The translations under genes and the position numbers were made by a program. Positions 1 to 12,029 of a stretch of DNA of 64,000 bases are shown here, one piece after another; positions within the stretch are counted from its first letter, which is position 1; every line of letters begins with the position of its first letter. The DNA is taken from positions 846,997-910,996 of the forward strand of contig CABFPE010000212.1 of assembly GCA_900660155.1 (NCBI GenBank), in the 5' to 3' direction. A model generated the notes under the pieces. It was not told the origin of the DNA, searched no databases, and saw only the letters and a list, made by a program, of their open reading frames with translations. This DNA is from Hofstenia miamia (taxonomy: Eukaryota > Xenacoelomorpha > Acoela > Hofsteniidae).

Positions 1-1318
1 ATACACAGTGTCAGGTGAAATTGGACTTTTGGGCCGATTTTAAAACTTAGGAATTTACTATGTCGTATTAATAATTTTTCCTACTTAATTTTTATGGTAC
101 CCGACACGTAATTCAATTCCAACCACTGTGTCTGACTTGCTGGATTAGGAACCAGATCAAACTTGTAAGTGTATCGATTTAATATAAATACAATTTAAAA
201 CTAAACAGTCGTTCAAAATAACCCGCAATTTATCCTCGTGATTTCTTGAAATTTTCTAATTCGACCACTAAAAAGGCTTGGTCACCTACTCTCAAACTAT
301 GACAAATTAATACACTAAGTATGAACAAATTTAACGTACGTTGTGCCTACACGAGTATTACAATATGTAACTATTAAGTGAAACGTTGTGTGTGATTATT
401 CTCTTATTAACTTACTTTTAAATCAAGATTATGAGGTTTCTGACAACAGCAAGTATTTTGTGGAAAATGCGTTAATATTCCAAAGCCTTACTCCCTCGTT
501 TTGTATTTCGACTAGAACCGTGTTACAANTATACTTTGTTGACGACATCCACAAGGTGTAGTGTTAGAACCATTGATGTCCTTATATAAATGTTATCAAT
601 TTTAATGAAAACATAAAATGTGTCGAATGTACTGATGACGCACTGCAATATTCAACAAAAAAACTTTGATCAATTAAATGAATAATCTACTTTGAAATAA
701 TTAAATGAAGTTTATTGTTGAAAAAAAGAGATTTATGGTGTTAAATAGTTCTAACAAGAAGCTAAATGTTAAAAATAAACGATTAGTTAAATACACAGTG
801 TCAGGTGAAATTGGACTTTTGGGCCGATTTTAAAACTTAGGAATTTACTATGTCGTATTAATAATTTTTCCTACTTAATTTTTATGGTACCCGACACGTA
901 ATTCAATTCCAACCACTGTGTCTGACTTGCTGGATTAGGAACCAGATCAAACTTGTAAGTGTATCGATTTAATATAAATACAATTTAAAACTAAACAGTC
1001 GTTCAAAATAACCCGCAATTTATCCTCGTGATTTCTTGAAATTTTCTAATTCGACCACTAAAAAGGCTTGGTCACCTACTCTCAAACTATGACAAATTAA
1101 TACACTAAGTATGAACAAATTTAACGTACGTTGTGCCTACAAGAGTATTACAATATGTAACTATTAAGTGAAACGTTGTGTGTGATTATTCTCTTATGAA
1201 CTTACTTTTAAATCAAGATTATAAGGTTTCTGACAACAGCAAGTATTTTGTGGAAAATGCGTTAATATTCCAAAGCCTTACTCCCTCGTTTTGTATTTCG
1301 ACTAGAACCGTGTTACAA
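1..1318. repeat. 528-base direct duplication around a single N
   Basis: Bases 1-528 recur almost unchanged at 791-1318, an offset of 790, with only a few substitutions. The first copy ends at the lone N at 529, and 530-790 between the copies is not duplicated. The position of the N and the near identity suggest two contigs or haplotypes laid end to end. A genuine recent duplication is the alternative. No coding potential is seen in either copy. Confidence 0.85.
559..650 (+). repeat. Dispersed repeat, copy 1
   Basis: About 90 bases beginning GTGTTAGAACCATTGATGTC match 7,904-7,995 with roughly 85-90% identity. The match covers the end of an unclassified dispersed element. No terminal inverted repeats or coding potential are visible. 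Confidence 0.6.
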
Positions 1319-3590
1319 TACTTTAACAAATTTGCTTTCAGCTTTGCTTACTAATTAGGATTTAATGTTAATCTGTGGGAATAATACGTTTATTTAATTT
1401 AGTCTGTTTACAAGTGTTTGTTTCTTTATAAAAGAATTCCGTACTTCAATCGCTGTTCAAAATTCCCAAGTTTTCGGTATAATCTCAAAGCTTTATGTAA
1501 CCGTGTAGTAGAACGAATGTTTTTATGGAAACTTAATAGATGGTAAATCTCGTTAAAATGGAAACTTAAAGTTACTTTGTTCTAAAAAAACTTCCCTATT
1601 ATTTTCCTAATGCCCTTTTCTTTTGCAGTTTTATCCATACTAAAGAAACGCTTACTTGTGAGAGTTTTAAGAATAAATTTTCCCTAAAGCTACGCTTTAC
1701 TAATTTAATTAAAAACAATGCTAGCGATTTAAAATTAGTATCAATCAAAAATAAAACCTTAGCTAACTGATTTATATTAACACAAATAATATAGTTGTAC
1801 AAATACAGATAAACGTGTATAGATAAAATAACTGGAAGGGTTAAAGACCAAGTGGCAATTTCTAGTTTATCAAATCAAATCCAAGTGCAAATATTTACCT
1901 GCTCTGTTTTCGATCCAAGAGTGTGGAACACAACCAATATTTATGAATAAACTATGATAACTATCTTCCGAGAGAGAGATAGTCCTTTGCGAAATTTACG
2001 GGTTCGCTCTGTGTCTTTCTTAAGTTTCTTTGTCACGATATGACGACACCATCCAACTGATTGGATAGCCATATAATCTTATTAACTTTATTCCAAATTA
2101 GATGACATTTTGGTAGTTGGAATGCATTATCGATGCCTCCTTAGATTTGTTTGTTTCCTGAAGGAGACACTAGTTATATACCGCTGCATTCCTTTGAAAA
2201 TTGAATGCTAATAACTTGAGAAGTCATTGAGCCTCTATCCTATATGAAAGTAGCCCTTATGAACCAACAATTTGCCTTTTTAGTTACGTTCCCCCTTCAA
2301 TTCAAGTGAGGTACCTTCCATTAACTGTTTACGAAAAACAGAATTAATAAATCAAGAATTAAGATTTACAAAACAGTTTTAGAGTTACGAATTTTTCATA
2401 AATTTTTGAAATTCCATTTTCATCACAACAGCAACAGTCTTCGATAATAAATTCATATTTGAAAGTGAAGTCAAGAAAATGATGTAGAAAATGATACAAA
2501 GAATCGAGACGGTATCTAAACGTCAAAGATTAACACCCTATAATTGAAAAATTGTTATCATAAAATCATATATGTTGCTTCGTTATTCATTTTCAGGCAG
2601 GTTATTAACAACTTTCAGAAAAGAGTGAAAATCAAATTCTCAATTGAAGTATCAACACTATACCTCAAAGAAAACAACAAGTTAAAAACAGAAGAGATCG
2701 TTATTTGTTTTCATTTTAATACTCACAAAAATTAGATTTTGCAGAAACATTTTTCAAATTGAAGACAAAAAAATAAGATATACTTAAGAACGAATTCCTA
2801 TGGAAAACTGAAATTTAAGAAGAAAATGAGGAAGAACTCTTCACTGCCAAACTATTATGCCACAAAATAAGGGGTTTGTAATTGGTCCATATAGTAATTG
2901 AAAATTAAAAATGTTGGGAAGAAATTCATTTTCTCAGATCGTTTACAAAAACCGTTCATCATCATAGACTACTACCATGGACATTTTCCTTACATTGTCA
3001 ATCTATTCCGGTTATTTGGATGAAGAAGAAAATTCAACGTATTTTTTTGAAACATTTTTACAACAATATCTGATGGTTATGAATATGTATATTGTCCTAG
3101 TCAAAGTCATAGCACTTTTCCAATGTAGCACTTAGAGAAGAAATTTTATACTATTCTGCAACAAAATGGCGGTAGAAATATTTGAAAAACAAATTCCCTT
3201 GAAGAAATTCTCACCAAAACCTCTTTATCCTTAAATATATGCTTAGTAGTCATGCTACTCCCCCCCCTATAAAAATAGAGCTATAAATGACAGCATTGTC
3301 TAAGCAACCCTTTATTTCAAGTAAATCGACTTTACAGGAACACGAAAGCGAAATTATTGATGAAAATGAAAAGAAAACAAAAAATAGATAAGATAAGATA
3401 ATATATATTCATTTGAATTTTTGAAATGTAAAAGTGATTTTTCAAAGGAATAGCGTCATGAATAACTACAAAGTACATATAAAAAACGAATAATACGAGA
3501 AATGAAAAATTACTGACTCCGAATAGTTTAATAATTTCGATTTATTGTGAAGTTGCTATTTTGAAACTTAAATCCTATCCATGCACTACC
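1319..3590. other. Gene-free AT-rich stretch
   Basis: Only short unconserved frames broken by stops. I see no domain, repeat structure or splice-like exon here. A (AGATA)n run near 3,385-3,400 is the only simple repeat. Confidence 0.5.
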
Positions 3591-3639
3591 TGATCCTTGA
3601 GTATAAATAATTTTAGCTCTTTTTTGATTGTATTTAAGT

Positions 3640-4310
3640 TGTCTATTATTTTAATTTCTTTTGGTAATTTATTCCAGTTATAAATTGCAGCATTAATAAG
3701 GATTGCCTCATAATATTTTTATTAAATTTAACACATGAATTGTTTTTTGATCGCTTATTTTGTTTTAGACAGTTGGTCAAAAATGGTATCTCATCGTAGG
3801 GTGCAATTTTGTTAATGAATTTGAAGAAATAAATAATAATATTGTAAATAATTAATTCTTGTGGAAAAAGAATAGATTTAGAAATATATTCTTTTGTTTT
3901 AGAAGAGTTCTTATTACAAACATCTAATGCCCATTTTAGTTGAACTCGAAGCTTTTTTAGCATTAGGCTGTGTACATTAGTATATAAAATATTAGAATAG
4001 CTTAAATTGCTCATAATGCAAGAATGAAACATTTGAATTATTGCAATTGGAGGTAACTGTTGGAAAACATGAAATATCTTTTTAATACCTACAGCCATTT
4101 TTTAAATAATATTATTTATTTGCCATGTAAAATTAAGCTCTGAATTTACTGTTACTTCTAGATATTTAAACTTATTAACAGGTGTAAGAGATGCATTATT
4201 GAAGTTAATGGAGTAGTCAGAGATTGTCTGTTTTTTCTAATAGTTTGCATTATGCGTCAATACGTAATCTATGCATGCTAAAATAGTTCTCAACTGCTCT
4301 TGATCCATTA
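3640..4310 (-). pseudogene. Non-LTR retrotransposon (LINE) fragment, C-terminal part of reverse transcriptase
   Basis: The minus strand reads KFKYLEVTVNSELNFTW and then, after one in-frame stop near 4,100, a 150-codon frame with GIKKIFHVFQQLPP and SCIMSNLSYSNILY. These match the region after the catalytic palm in Jockey/CR1-like LINE reverse transcriptases (the F-YLGV-D--L-W and HLSY-ILW blocks). The palm motif and endonuclease are absent, so this is a 5'-truncated copy, the usual result of incomplete target-primed insertion. The subfamily is not resolved. Confidence 0.7.
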
Positions 4311-4356
4311 CAGCCATTCAATTAATACTTTGTGTCAACATCAATTTTGTGCAAAG

Positions 4357-4610
4357 AAAACAGAATAATCCTATCTTGGCCAATATATTTTTTCGTATTT
4401 TTTAAATATTTTGTGTGAATATAAACAGAATAATCCTAACTTGGCCAATATATTTTTTCGAGTAAAGAGGTTCTTACTTAGCTCGTAATTTTTTAATATT
4501 TTGTGTGAATATAAACAGAATAATCCTATCTTGGCAAATATATTTTTTCGAGTAAAGAGGTTCTTACTTAGCTCGTAATTTTTTAATATTTTGTGTGAAT
4601 ATAAACATAG
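4357..4610. repeat. Tandem repeat, 90-base unit, about 2.7 copies
   Basis: Units starting GAATATAAACAGAATAATCC begin at 4,417 and 4,507, and the array ends soon after a third start at 4,597, giving a period of exactly 90. The part before 4,417 is a shortened copy. Units differ by only a few bases, so the array is young or homogenised. It lies beyond the 3' end of the CCCH gene and is probably not part of it. Confidence 0.85.
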
Positions 4611-4793
4611 TCTTAGATTCCAGAAGGAAAATAATTTGAGATATGGACTCCCCAGGCCTACCGATGTTACTTCATTATATGAGCCTTTTTTTACCTCAAG
4701 TCATAATTTTTCTAGATTAAAAAACGTATCGTCGCCAAAATTTTAAAATAAACTGAATATTAAAAACTGACAGATAGCTAAGACCAACTAGGA

Positions 4794-4799
4794 TTTATT
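4794..4799 (-). terminator. Candidate polyadenylation signal of the CCCH gene
   Basis: AATAAA on the minus strand, about 165 bases after the stop codon of the CCCH gene and correctly oriented for its mRNA 3' end. A GTAAGT on the minus strand just after the stop could also be a donor for a 3' UTR intron. Confidence 0.45.
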
Positions 4800-4962
4800 T
4801 TGCTTCGGAAGCTTCTTTGTGTAGGTTTTTTGCAGAATGTCACAGATATAGAGATAGAATTGGGTATTATAATTCCAAGGCTTAATTATTCAACAAAAGT
4901 ATATTCCAAATACTGCACAAACTGAAAAAATACAGTTAACTTACAAATAAGAAAGCACTGAG

Positions 4963-5496
4963 TCATTTGGTCTTCTTTCCTTTTTTTGACTTCTTCGATT
5001 TGAACACTTGAATCTTGGGAAATTCCGCGAACGGCTTTCCTGCATTTTCAGATGAGTTCTGCATCTTTCGTACATACGCTATCAATTCTTTTTCATACTG
5101 ATCATTTTCATGAAGAAAAATGCATCGTGTACTATATGGACAATGACCCTCTGCTTTGAAGGTTGCGCATTTTTTCGTTTTGTATTTCGGCGTTATTGGC
5201 ATTGGTATGTTCAACATGTCATCCACTCCATGAGCAAATCTGCACAGATTGCCAAAAGGGCACTTTCCAAAATTGTAAAAATAGTTACACGTTACTGACT
5301 TGTATTTTAGCTTGTCATTGTTAGCGTCAATGTTCGTATCGAAAAATTCTTTATTAACAACAATTGACTTGTTAGCATTATCATCTTCTATTTCTAGCTT
5401 CTTGCATTCGTGTACATTGTCATCGTTCAACGTCGTAGCTTTAAGGATGCCTGAAACCAGCGCAGCTTGCTTTTCTTCGGCGTAGTAAGCGAACAT
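4963..5496 (-). CDS. Tandem CCCH zinc-finger protein (TTP/ZFP36-like)
   Basis: An intact 177-residue protein, apparently with a single coding exon. Two CCCH fingers are visible: C70-C79-C85-H89 and C110-C119-C125-H129, each with C-x8-C-x5-C-x3-H spacing. Each is preceded by a YK(S/T) lead-in (KYKSVTC, KYKTKKC) like the RYKTEL motif of the tristetraprolin family. The 20-residue linker is close to the family's 18. Proteins of this type bind AU-rich 3' UTR elements and control mRNA decay or translation, in germ line and early embryos in many invertebrates. The acidic N-terminal third has no recognised domain. The C-terminus is a lysine-rich tail (KSKKSKKGKKTK) that could add RNA contact or a nuclear signal. 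The start is the first ATG after a GC-richer leader, context GACAAAATG. Possible 5' UTR splice sites lie near 5,545-5,575. The exact orthologue is unknown. Confidence 0.85.
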   Translation of the reverse strand: MFAYYAEEKQAALVSGILKATTLNDDNVHECKKLEIEDDNANKSIVVNKEFFDTNIDANNDKLKYKSVTCNYFYNFGKCPFGNLCRFAHGVDDMLNIPMPITPKYKTKKCATFKAEGHCPYSTRCIFLHENDQYEKELIAYVRKMQNSSENAGKPFAEFPKIQVFKSKKSKKGKKTK

Positions 5497-5549
5497 TTTG
5501 TCGGGCGCCGAAATTAGACTATCAATCTAAGCGGCTTTCTCCTACTGCA

Positions 5550-5934
5550 AAATTCGCATCAGGTGACTTACTTACATAATAAATACCTAGGATTTAATTG
5601 ACCACAAATTGCCACAATCCTTTCATATCAACTTTCCGCAATTACCTCATGAGAATCAACGCAGAACGTGATAATTCTTCACAAGATACTAACATAGAGC
5701 ACAATTTGTCCACGTAAAATATAATATACCAATTTAATTACCAATTAATTTGGAAAAAAATTATCGAAATTTAGTCTACTTCGGAAAAATATTATGTAAC
5801 TGATTTTTGGTGCAATTAAATAGGCCTGGATTCAAATGAGGTGGGTGCTGGTAAATTAGATCTCTTTAATTATAATAGCCATTTATTCTTTGCTTGCACT
5901 AGCTAAACATAGCCTATTACTACTTCAGATTCTA

Positions 5935-5974
<40 letters not shown>

Positions 5975-6327
5975 TATATATATTCGAAAAACGGCATTGG
6001 CTTTAACTTATTGGACAGCCTAATAAGCAATATATGTCTTAAAGGGTTATTATTTTGCATAGAACAACATAAGATTTACTATGTGCAGATACGTTTTAAT
6101 TGCTTTTGGAATTGAATTTAATCATAATTTTTCTTTCTATGTAAAATTTATTGATGTAAAATTCAAAAATTCCTAAGATAAATCTGAAGCATTATAGACA
6201 GAAGACCACTTTTCTGAAGAGAGTTCCGATCAAAAATTGTATATATTATATAAGTAGCATTTTCATATGCTTTTATCCACTTCATAACATTATTCGTAGA
6301 CGAATCAAATTTAGAAAACTTAATACA
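5550..6327. repeat. Gene-free stretch with (TA)n microsatellite at 5,939-5,972
   Basis: Upstream flank of the CCCH gene, containing a TA dinucleotide run of about 17 units followed by an interrupted tail. No other structure is seen. The promoter of the CCCH gene would lie here, but I cannot mark a TATA box with confidence in such AT-rich sequence. Confidence 0.7.
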
Positions 6328-6640
6328 TGTAGTGTCAACTTTTGTCACAAACTTCTGCAGACCTCCGAACGAACAACTTTTGTCGCCAACTTTTGTTGTC
6401 GATTTGGTATGCTACACGAGCAATTTCAGGCATTTATAATTAGCTTTAGAAAAACGTTGGGGAGGACATGCTACACGAAAGATTTTAGTTGACGACAAAA
6501 ATGGTTGATAAAAGTTGTTCGTGTAGCATAGTGTTACAATAACTTTTTATATTTCAAGTTATTTCGTTATAAAATAATAAAAGAATGAATTACACAAATA
6601 CCCGAACATGCAAAAAGATGGAAAAAAGAAATATTGCCGA
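6328..6640. mobile_element. MITE, copy 1 of the GCTACACGA family
   Basis: Shares extended similarity with the complete copy at 39,731-40,108: the repeated GTATGCTACACGAGCAA, the AACTTTTGTCGCCAACTTTTG block and TGTTCGTGTAGCATAGTG. Several internal inverted copies of GCTACACGA/TCGTGTAGC could pair as hairpins. The left end is diverged and the right terminal inverted repeat is missing, so this copy is truncated. It encodes no protein. Confidence 0.65.
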
Positions 6641-6649
6641 ATAAAATGA

Positions 6650-7826
6650 TTAAATACGTATTCTCAAACTATGCTATAAAATTCGGTGCTAAACTTAAAT
6701 AGTTTATGCTTAAATTTTAATGCAAAACCATGTTACGTAATAACGTCTTCGTGTTGATTGTGTATATTAATCGCTCTAAAAACTATTTAAATTAATGAAA
6801 TCACATTATTAAAAATACGATTATCATGCGAACTATCCAGCCTACAGAATGGTAAGTAAACTGTGTCGATGCCGATGCATATTTTCATTGGAGAGCAGAT
6901 TATCACTGTGTAGTAATAAAAAATTTACGACTGATGTTGTTTACTTTGAAATTAAAACACTGTTTAAACTGCTGAAATGGTTGCGTTGGTAATCGATGAT
7001 GGTGACTGAATGGGAAGCGAGTGCGGTGAGAAGTTAATTAACCCTGATGGATCCCATGCCTAACGGCCTAGTACGCCCAGGGCGGTTCATTAATAAATGG
7101 TGTTCTTCATAGTGCGAGTTTGGTGCATCCACGTTTGGAGTAATGATGGCGTGTAAATAAATCCGAGTTCGGTGACATCGTAAATAAAAAATATTAGTAA
7201 TTTTATAAATGTAAAAGATCTGGAGAAGGAAAGTTCCCTTCTGAGCTTTGAAAATCATTCATACATTACCAATATAAATGATGAGTCGTCTATCATTGCA
7301 ATTATAACAGTTCCCGAATTAGCTAAGATGCATTGCCTACTAAATTTAGTAGACCCTGGCTGATGATAAAAAATAATTCCGTCGGAAAGCCGCACCTACT
7401 AGAACTAAATCCAGTGCCTTCACAAATGATTAGATATAGTTAAAAACTTAATGGATTTTCTATTATTTAATTCTTTGAATAACTTGAGCGGCAAAAAGAG
7501 CAACAGGAAAGGAAAAATCGAGAACAGCTAGCATCGTTGTCATAATGATCAACAATAGATTTCCAAAAAAGACATTTAAGCTGAACAGAAACTAATGCGG
7601 TGAGTTAATAACTTCATGGAAGAGAATCGATGCCCAATATTTGCAATGTAAACCGAGTGATCAAAATAATACCTAAAAGACGAGTTGGTTTTGAGTGCAA
7701 ACTGATTTAAGCATGCAAGCAATGTGTAAGGGTAGTCCTGATTTTCTGGGAGTGAAAACAAAAATGAAATAGAAAACATCGAAGTCATAGCAACCATAAA
7801 CAGTATATTTGATGGAGTAAATCAAG

Positions 7827-7829
<3 letters not shown>
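6650..7829. other. Gene-free stretch
   Basis: Short unconserved frames only. A slightly GC-richer patch at about 6,980-7,170 has no homology I recognise. Confidence 0.4.

Positions 7830-7885
<56 letters not shown>
7830..7885. repeat. (TA)n microsatellite
   Basis: About 28 uninterrupted TA units, followed by the second copy of the dispersed repeat at 7,904-7,995. The TA run directly abuts that repeat, a common landing site for elements with TA-rich targets. Confidence 0.95.
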
Positions 7886-7888
<3 letters not shown>

Positions 7889-7903
7889 GTTATAAAAAAG
7901 TAT

Positions 7904-7995
7904 TTGTGTTAGAACCATTTATGTCCTTATATAAATGTTATAAATTTTTATGAAAAAATAAAATAGATCGAATGTATTGAAGACACACTGAAACT
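7904..7995 (+). repeat. Dispersed repeat, copy 2
   Basis: Matches 559-650 (GTGTTAGAACCATTTATGTC at the left edge). Both copies begin with the same bases, suggesting a true element edge. The family is not recognised. Confidence 0.6.
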
Positions 7996-7999
7996 AAAT

Positions 8000-8459
8000 G
8001 AAAAATATTTGTATACAATTAGAACATCGTTTGCTATATTTAAATTAGAACGATATTCCTAAAAACATAAGCAATAAAAATATATATGTGGATTTTTGAG
8101 GACATTGTTATTAGCTAGACTCTGTCTGTGCAATAATAAGTTTTTTCTTTACTGAATTAAAAATCAAAATTATTTCAAAATAGAAATAAGATTGATTCAA
8201 CTTAGAATTGTGTACATTCGGGGTTCAACAGTCCTACTTGGCACAAAATATCATGCAAAAAATTCTATATTGATGCTATTGTAGAACCTGTAAAAGTGAT
8301 ATTGCTTTAGAAAGAGTAAATTCTAAAAATAGACTTTCTAATTGCTATTTAAATGTTAATTTTGGAGGCAGCAGAATAGCAGGGAAAATTCATTTATGTT
8401 TGATATTTTACGTTATTAAAAATGAATATGCTACATTTACCATTTACATATTTGTTTTG

Positions 8460-8502
<43 letters not shown>

Positions 8503-11500
8503 CCTATCATATGCATCTGTTGTCTTAAAAACATCTGCAAAATACATATATTTGTATGCTTTTAGCCCTGGAAAAGCCAGATATTGTATTTAGAAATTCT
8601 TTTTAAATATGTTCACAAATTAACTTTAGACGGTTCAAAAATGTATGTAGTCTCAGTGAGAAACGAAAAATATATAGAAAGTGGAACAATGGCAATAATT
8701 TATGTTGATTTTAAAAAAAAACTTAACATTTGATGAACTCAAGTTTATATGTGTGTAAAAATATGGACTGCAAATTTCCAAAATAATTTATATCAAATAT
8801 TTTGAACTGATGAAATTGAAAAAAATACATAAGAAATGAACAATCTTTTACAAAATATCCGAAGAAAAGAAGTATCCTTTGAACAGATTGTAATCAGCAG
8901 ACAAATTCATAGAATTTTAAAGTACAGGGTGGGTCCAGAGGTAACCGGGCGGTTCTTATTTTCATATCACTTAACAACTAATTATTTAAACAATATGAAC
9001 TGTTGGTTACCAATAACTCAGAACACAAGTAAGTGTAAAATATTCAATATTTGCGTTATGGGAAGCAAGACATTTATTGAATTAAATAATTAATTGATCT
9101 ATGATAACAAGTATATATTTAGTTTCACAAGGACATGAATATATATATATATATAGTAGTAAAAATAAGTTCACTCATTCAAACTCAATGGTCTGCATCA
9201 TTATTGCTGAAATATATGAACAAACATCAGTGTTGTCAATGTATGTTTGTATTGGAACAGACCTGGGATTTTCTGATGAGGAACAAAAGACTTTGTTCAA
9301 TATATTGCTATATACATCTACTGTACATGCAGCATAGCAAAAACATTGACTTAAAAAGTAACCTATGAGCAATTTGAATGATCATTAAAGAGATGCAGCC
9401 TTCACGAAGTTTTTGAATATATTGAAAAATTGACCCTTAAGTGCATTTTGCCTTCCTAGTGTATAACGTATTTAATTATTTTTGAAACCTGATTTGGGGA
9501 AACTCCTCATGTCCCCCTGGATATCCTGCAATTTGCAGGAATCAAATTTAATAATGAAAAATATCACCAATTTTTTGATAATATTGGAAACCTGAAATGA
9601 GATTCCATTATGGATACGCAAATAATGACATACAGAAATTGCAAACATTTTATTTTTTAATAAATAACATAAGTTCATTAATTAGCTATGTCTATTCCCA
9701 AATGCTAAGTATAAAGTTTCAAAAATATACTACAGATCATATACATTTTTTATGCAAAATAGTGATTTTGTTAATTCTAACTGACTAAGCCTAATACTAT
9801 TCTAAAACTAAATTTACATTTAGATTTACAAACTTTACAACTTCAAAGTATGATGAAAGTTAAATTTGAAACAATTACCGCGTCCTGTTAGATGACTGTT
9901 TAAAAATATTATCCTCGGTGTATTTATAGAAAAGTTAAGACAAAACCTATTCCAATAGTCAACACTGTCTTTTGATTGGCTTAGAATTGCATACTGCTAA
10001 GCACTCAATTTTATTACTAGCATCATCATATATGCTACATTCAGAAACAATTTCGGTGGAATTATCATTTGTTGTTGAAATCCAGAGTTTTATTGTAGTG
10101 CTGCATCGATACTTGAAAAAAAAATTTAAAATTGTAGTGTAGGTGTACAGAAGGTTTTGTTTGCTAAGCATGGCTACAAGGAAGTGTAGAAAAAATGAAT
10201 TATATTTTAAAATGATTACATATTTGTTCATTGTGTCTTAGTTAACTTTTAAGTATCACTAAATCAAAGATTTTTCATGATGTGCTGGCCCGTAGTCATC
10301 ACTAGCTTTAATCAGCGTTGTTTTCGAGATTTTTTGAATTCTTAGGGAATTTACACTAATTTAGGTAAAGCTCAAATTATATATATATTTTATTGTGGAT
10401 CGGTAAACAGTGATGCATATTTATATGTAATTGAATTGTTTTATTTAACAGAATATGAAAAAATAATGCTTTTACGAAAAGATTGAAATCAACAATAAAT
10501 CTCGGGGATATATAAGGAGAAAGTGATTCTACTATGCTTGTCTAGTTAAAGCCTTGAACTAAATATTGAATTTTGTGTTTTCAGCGTTGACGAAAAGGGT
10601 AGCATTTAGGTTTTACAATTACAAACCCACAAATCTTTGAAATCAGTTATTAAAAACAACTTTGTAATATACATTGTTATACAATACTCAATGCATTTCT
10701 TGTAAAAATTTGAGGTACTTTTCAAAAGCAATATAAATTTCAAAAGATGTAAAATCCCACACTACATCCAAAAATGATGAGCTAATTTTTGGCCGATCTA
10801 AATTTTAATATTTCCAATTAGCCAAAATTTGGAAATCAAGATCAAATAAGAATTAGAATTGGAAAGGCAATCCGCCATAGCAAATGTAATATTTGAAAAT
10901 AAAATGCGACTTTTAAACTATTACACATTAAATTTTATACAGTTCTTCACCTGGTACATTGTTTTTCTATTCTATTATTAAAGTTTATATATAAGTATGT
11001 ACTGTTTGCTTATCATTAAAACAGTTTTGTAATTAAATAGTTGACAATGCTATTAATGTATAGAAATGGTAATTTAATGAAACACTACTAAAATTTATGT
11101 TCTATACATGAATGACATGAATGAAATATAATGTAGGCACAACAAACAAATAAATTGAGTATGGGAAGTATTTAAAAATTTAACCTAGCTCCTAGAGATC
11201 CACAGAGATTTACAGCAGAGTTTCTATAATTACAAATGAAAATGGGGAAATTACTTGCAATTCATTTGCATAATTTATAGCTTTCACAAATAATGTGAGT
11301 TTTAAAAATGATAGAATTAGAGCAGAATGCAGATAGGAGTTAAAAGAAACCATGATAAACTATTTGCTGTAAAAAGCAATCCAAAGTTAAAGAGTCTAAA
11401 AATTTTTGAAAATTTTTTATGATCCTTAAGCAACTAAAATTTTAACCTCCAACATGCATAAAATTAACCCAACATGTGCTAAATGTTAACTTTTTGTTAG

Positions 11501-11990
11501 CCTAATTAAAATAATTTTGAAAAACTAAAAATTCCAAATGTTTTATAATATTAATATAATATAACAATATATTTACATTCTCAGGCACAAAGTTTTATTA
11601 TTAGTTAAATTTTTTTTAACGTAAAATAAATTCTTTTGACAACTACTGATGTCCAATTTTATATAAATATCATGTGAAGCATCAACATTGGTGGAATTTT
11701 ATTCTGAAAATCAAAATTTAACAAAAAGTATTGCAATTCTTTTGAAAAAAACCTCCAGTAAAATTCAATTAGAGACAGTAAACTATATGTAGACCCAGTC
11801 AATGGCGTCATGCCTCAAAAAATTTGGGTGCAAACTTTATTTGCTCTAAACTGGATAAAAAATTTTTAATTTTCAATTCCGACAACAGTATTGTTGTCTC
11901 AAAAAAAACGAAATATTAGATACTAACTCACATTTAAATACATTTATGCAATTGTGAATGATATTGAATTGGCAAATTTACATGTGCAAG
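8000..11990. other. Gene-free AT-rich stretch with (TA)n at 8,461-8,499
   Basis: Besides the TA run I see only short frames with stop-rich neighbours and no domain. A GC-rich phrase at 8,928-8,955 (CAGGGTGGGTCC) resembles some transposon ends, but I found no matching inverted partner. Confidence 0.5.
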
Positions 11991-12029
11991 CCACAGAAAT
12001 CAGTAAACAATTCTTAAAATGTCTATCAA

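Noticed and set aside
5110-5485. Two plus-strand frames opposite the CCCH gene
   Set aside because: Antisense shadows of the zinc-finger frame without their own homology.
7673-7918. Minus-strand frame with YIYIYI runs
   Set aside because: Translation of the (TA)n microsatellite.
8928-8990. CAGGGTGGGTCC phrase as a possible transposon end
   Set aside because: No inverted partner or target duplication found nearby.
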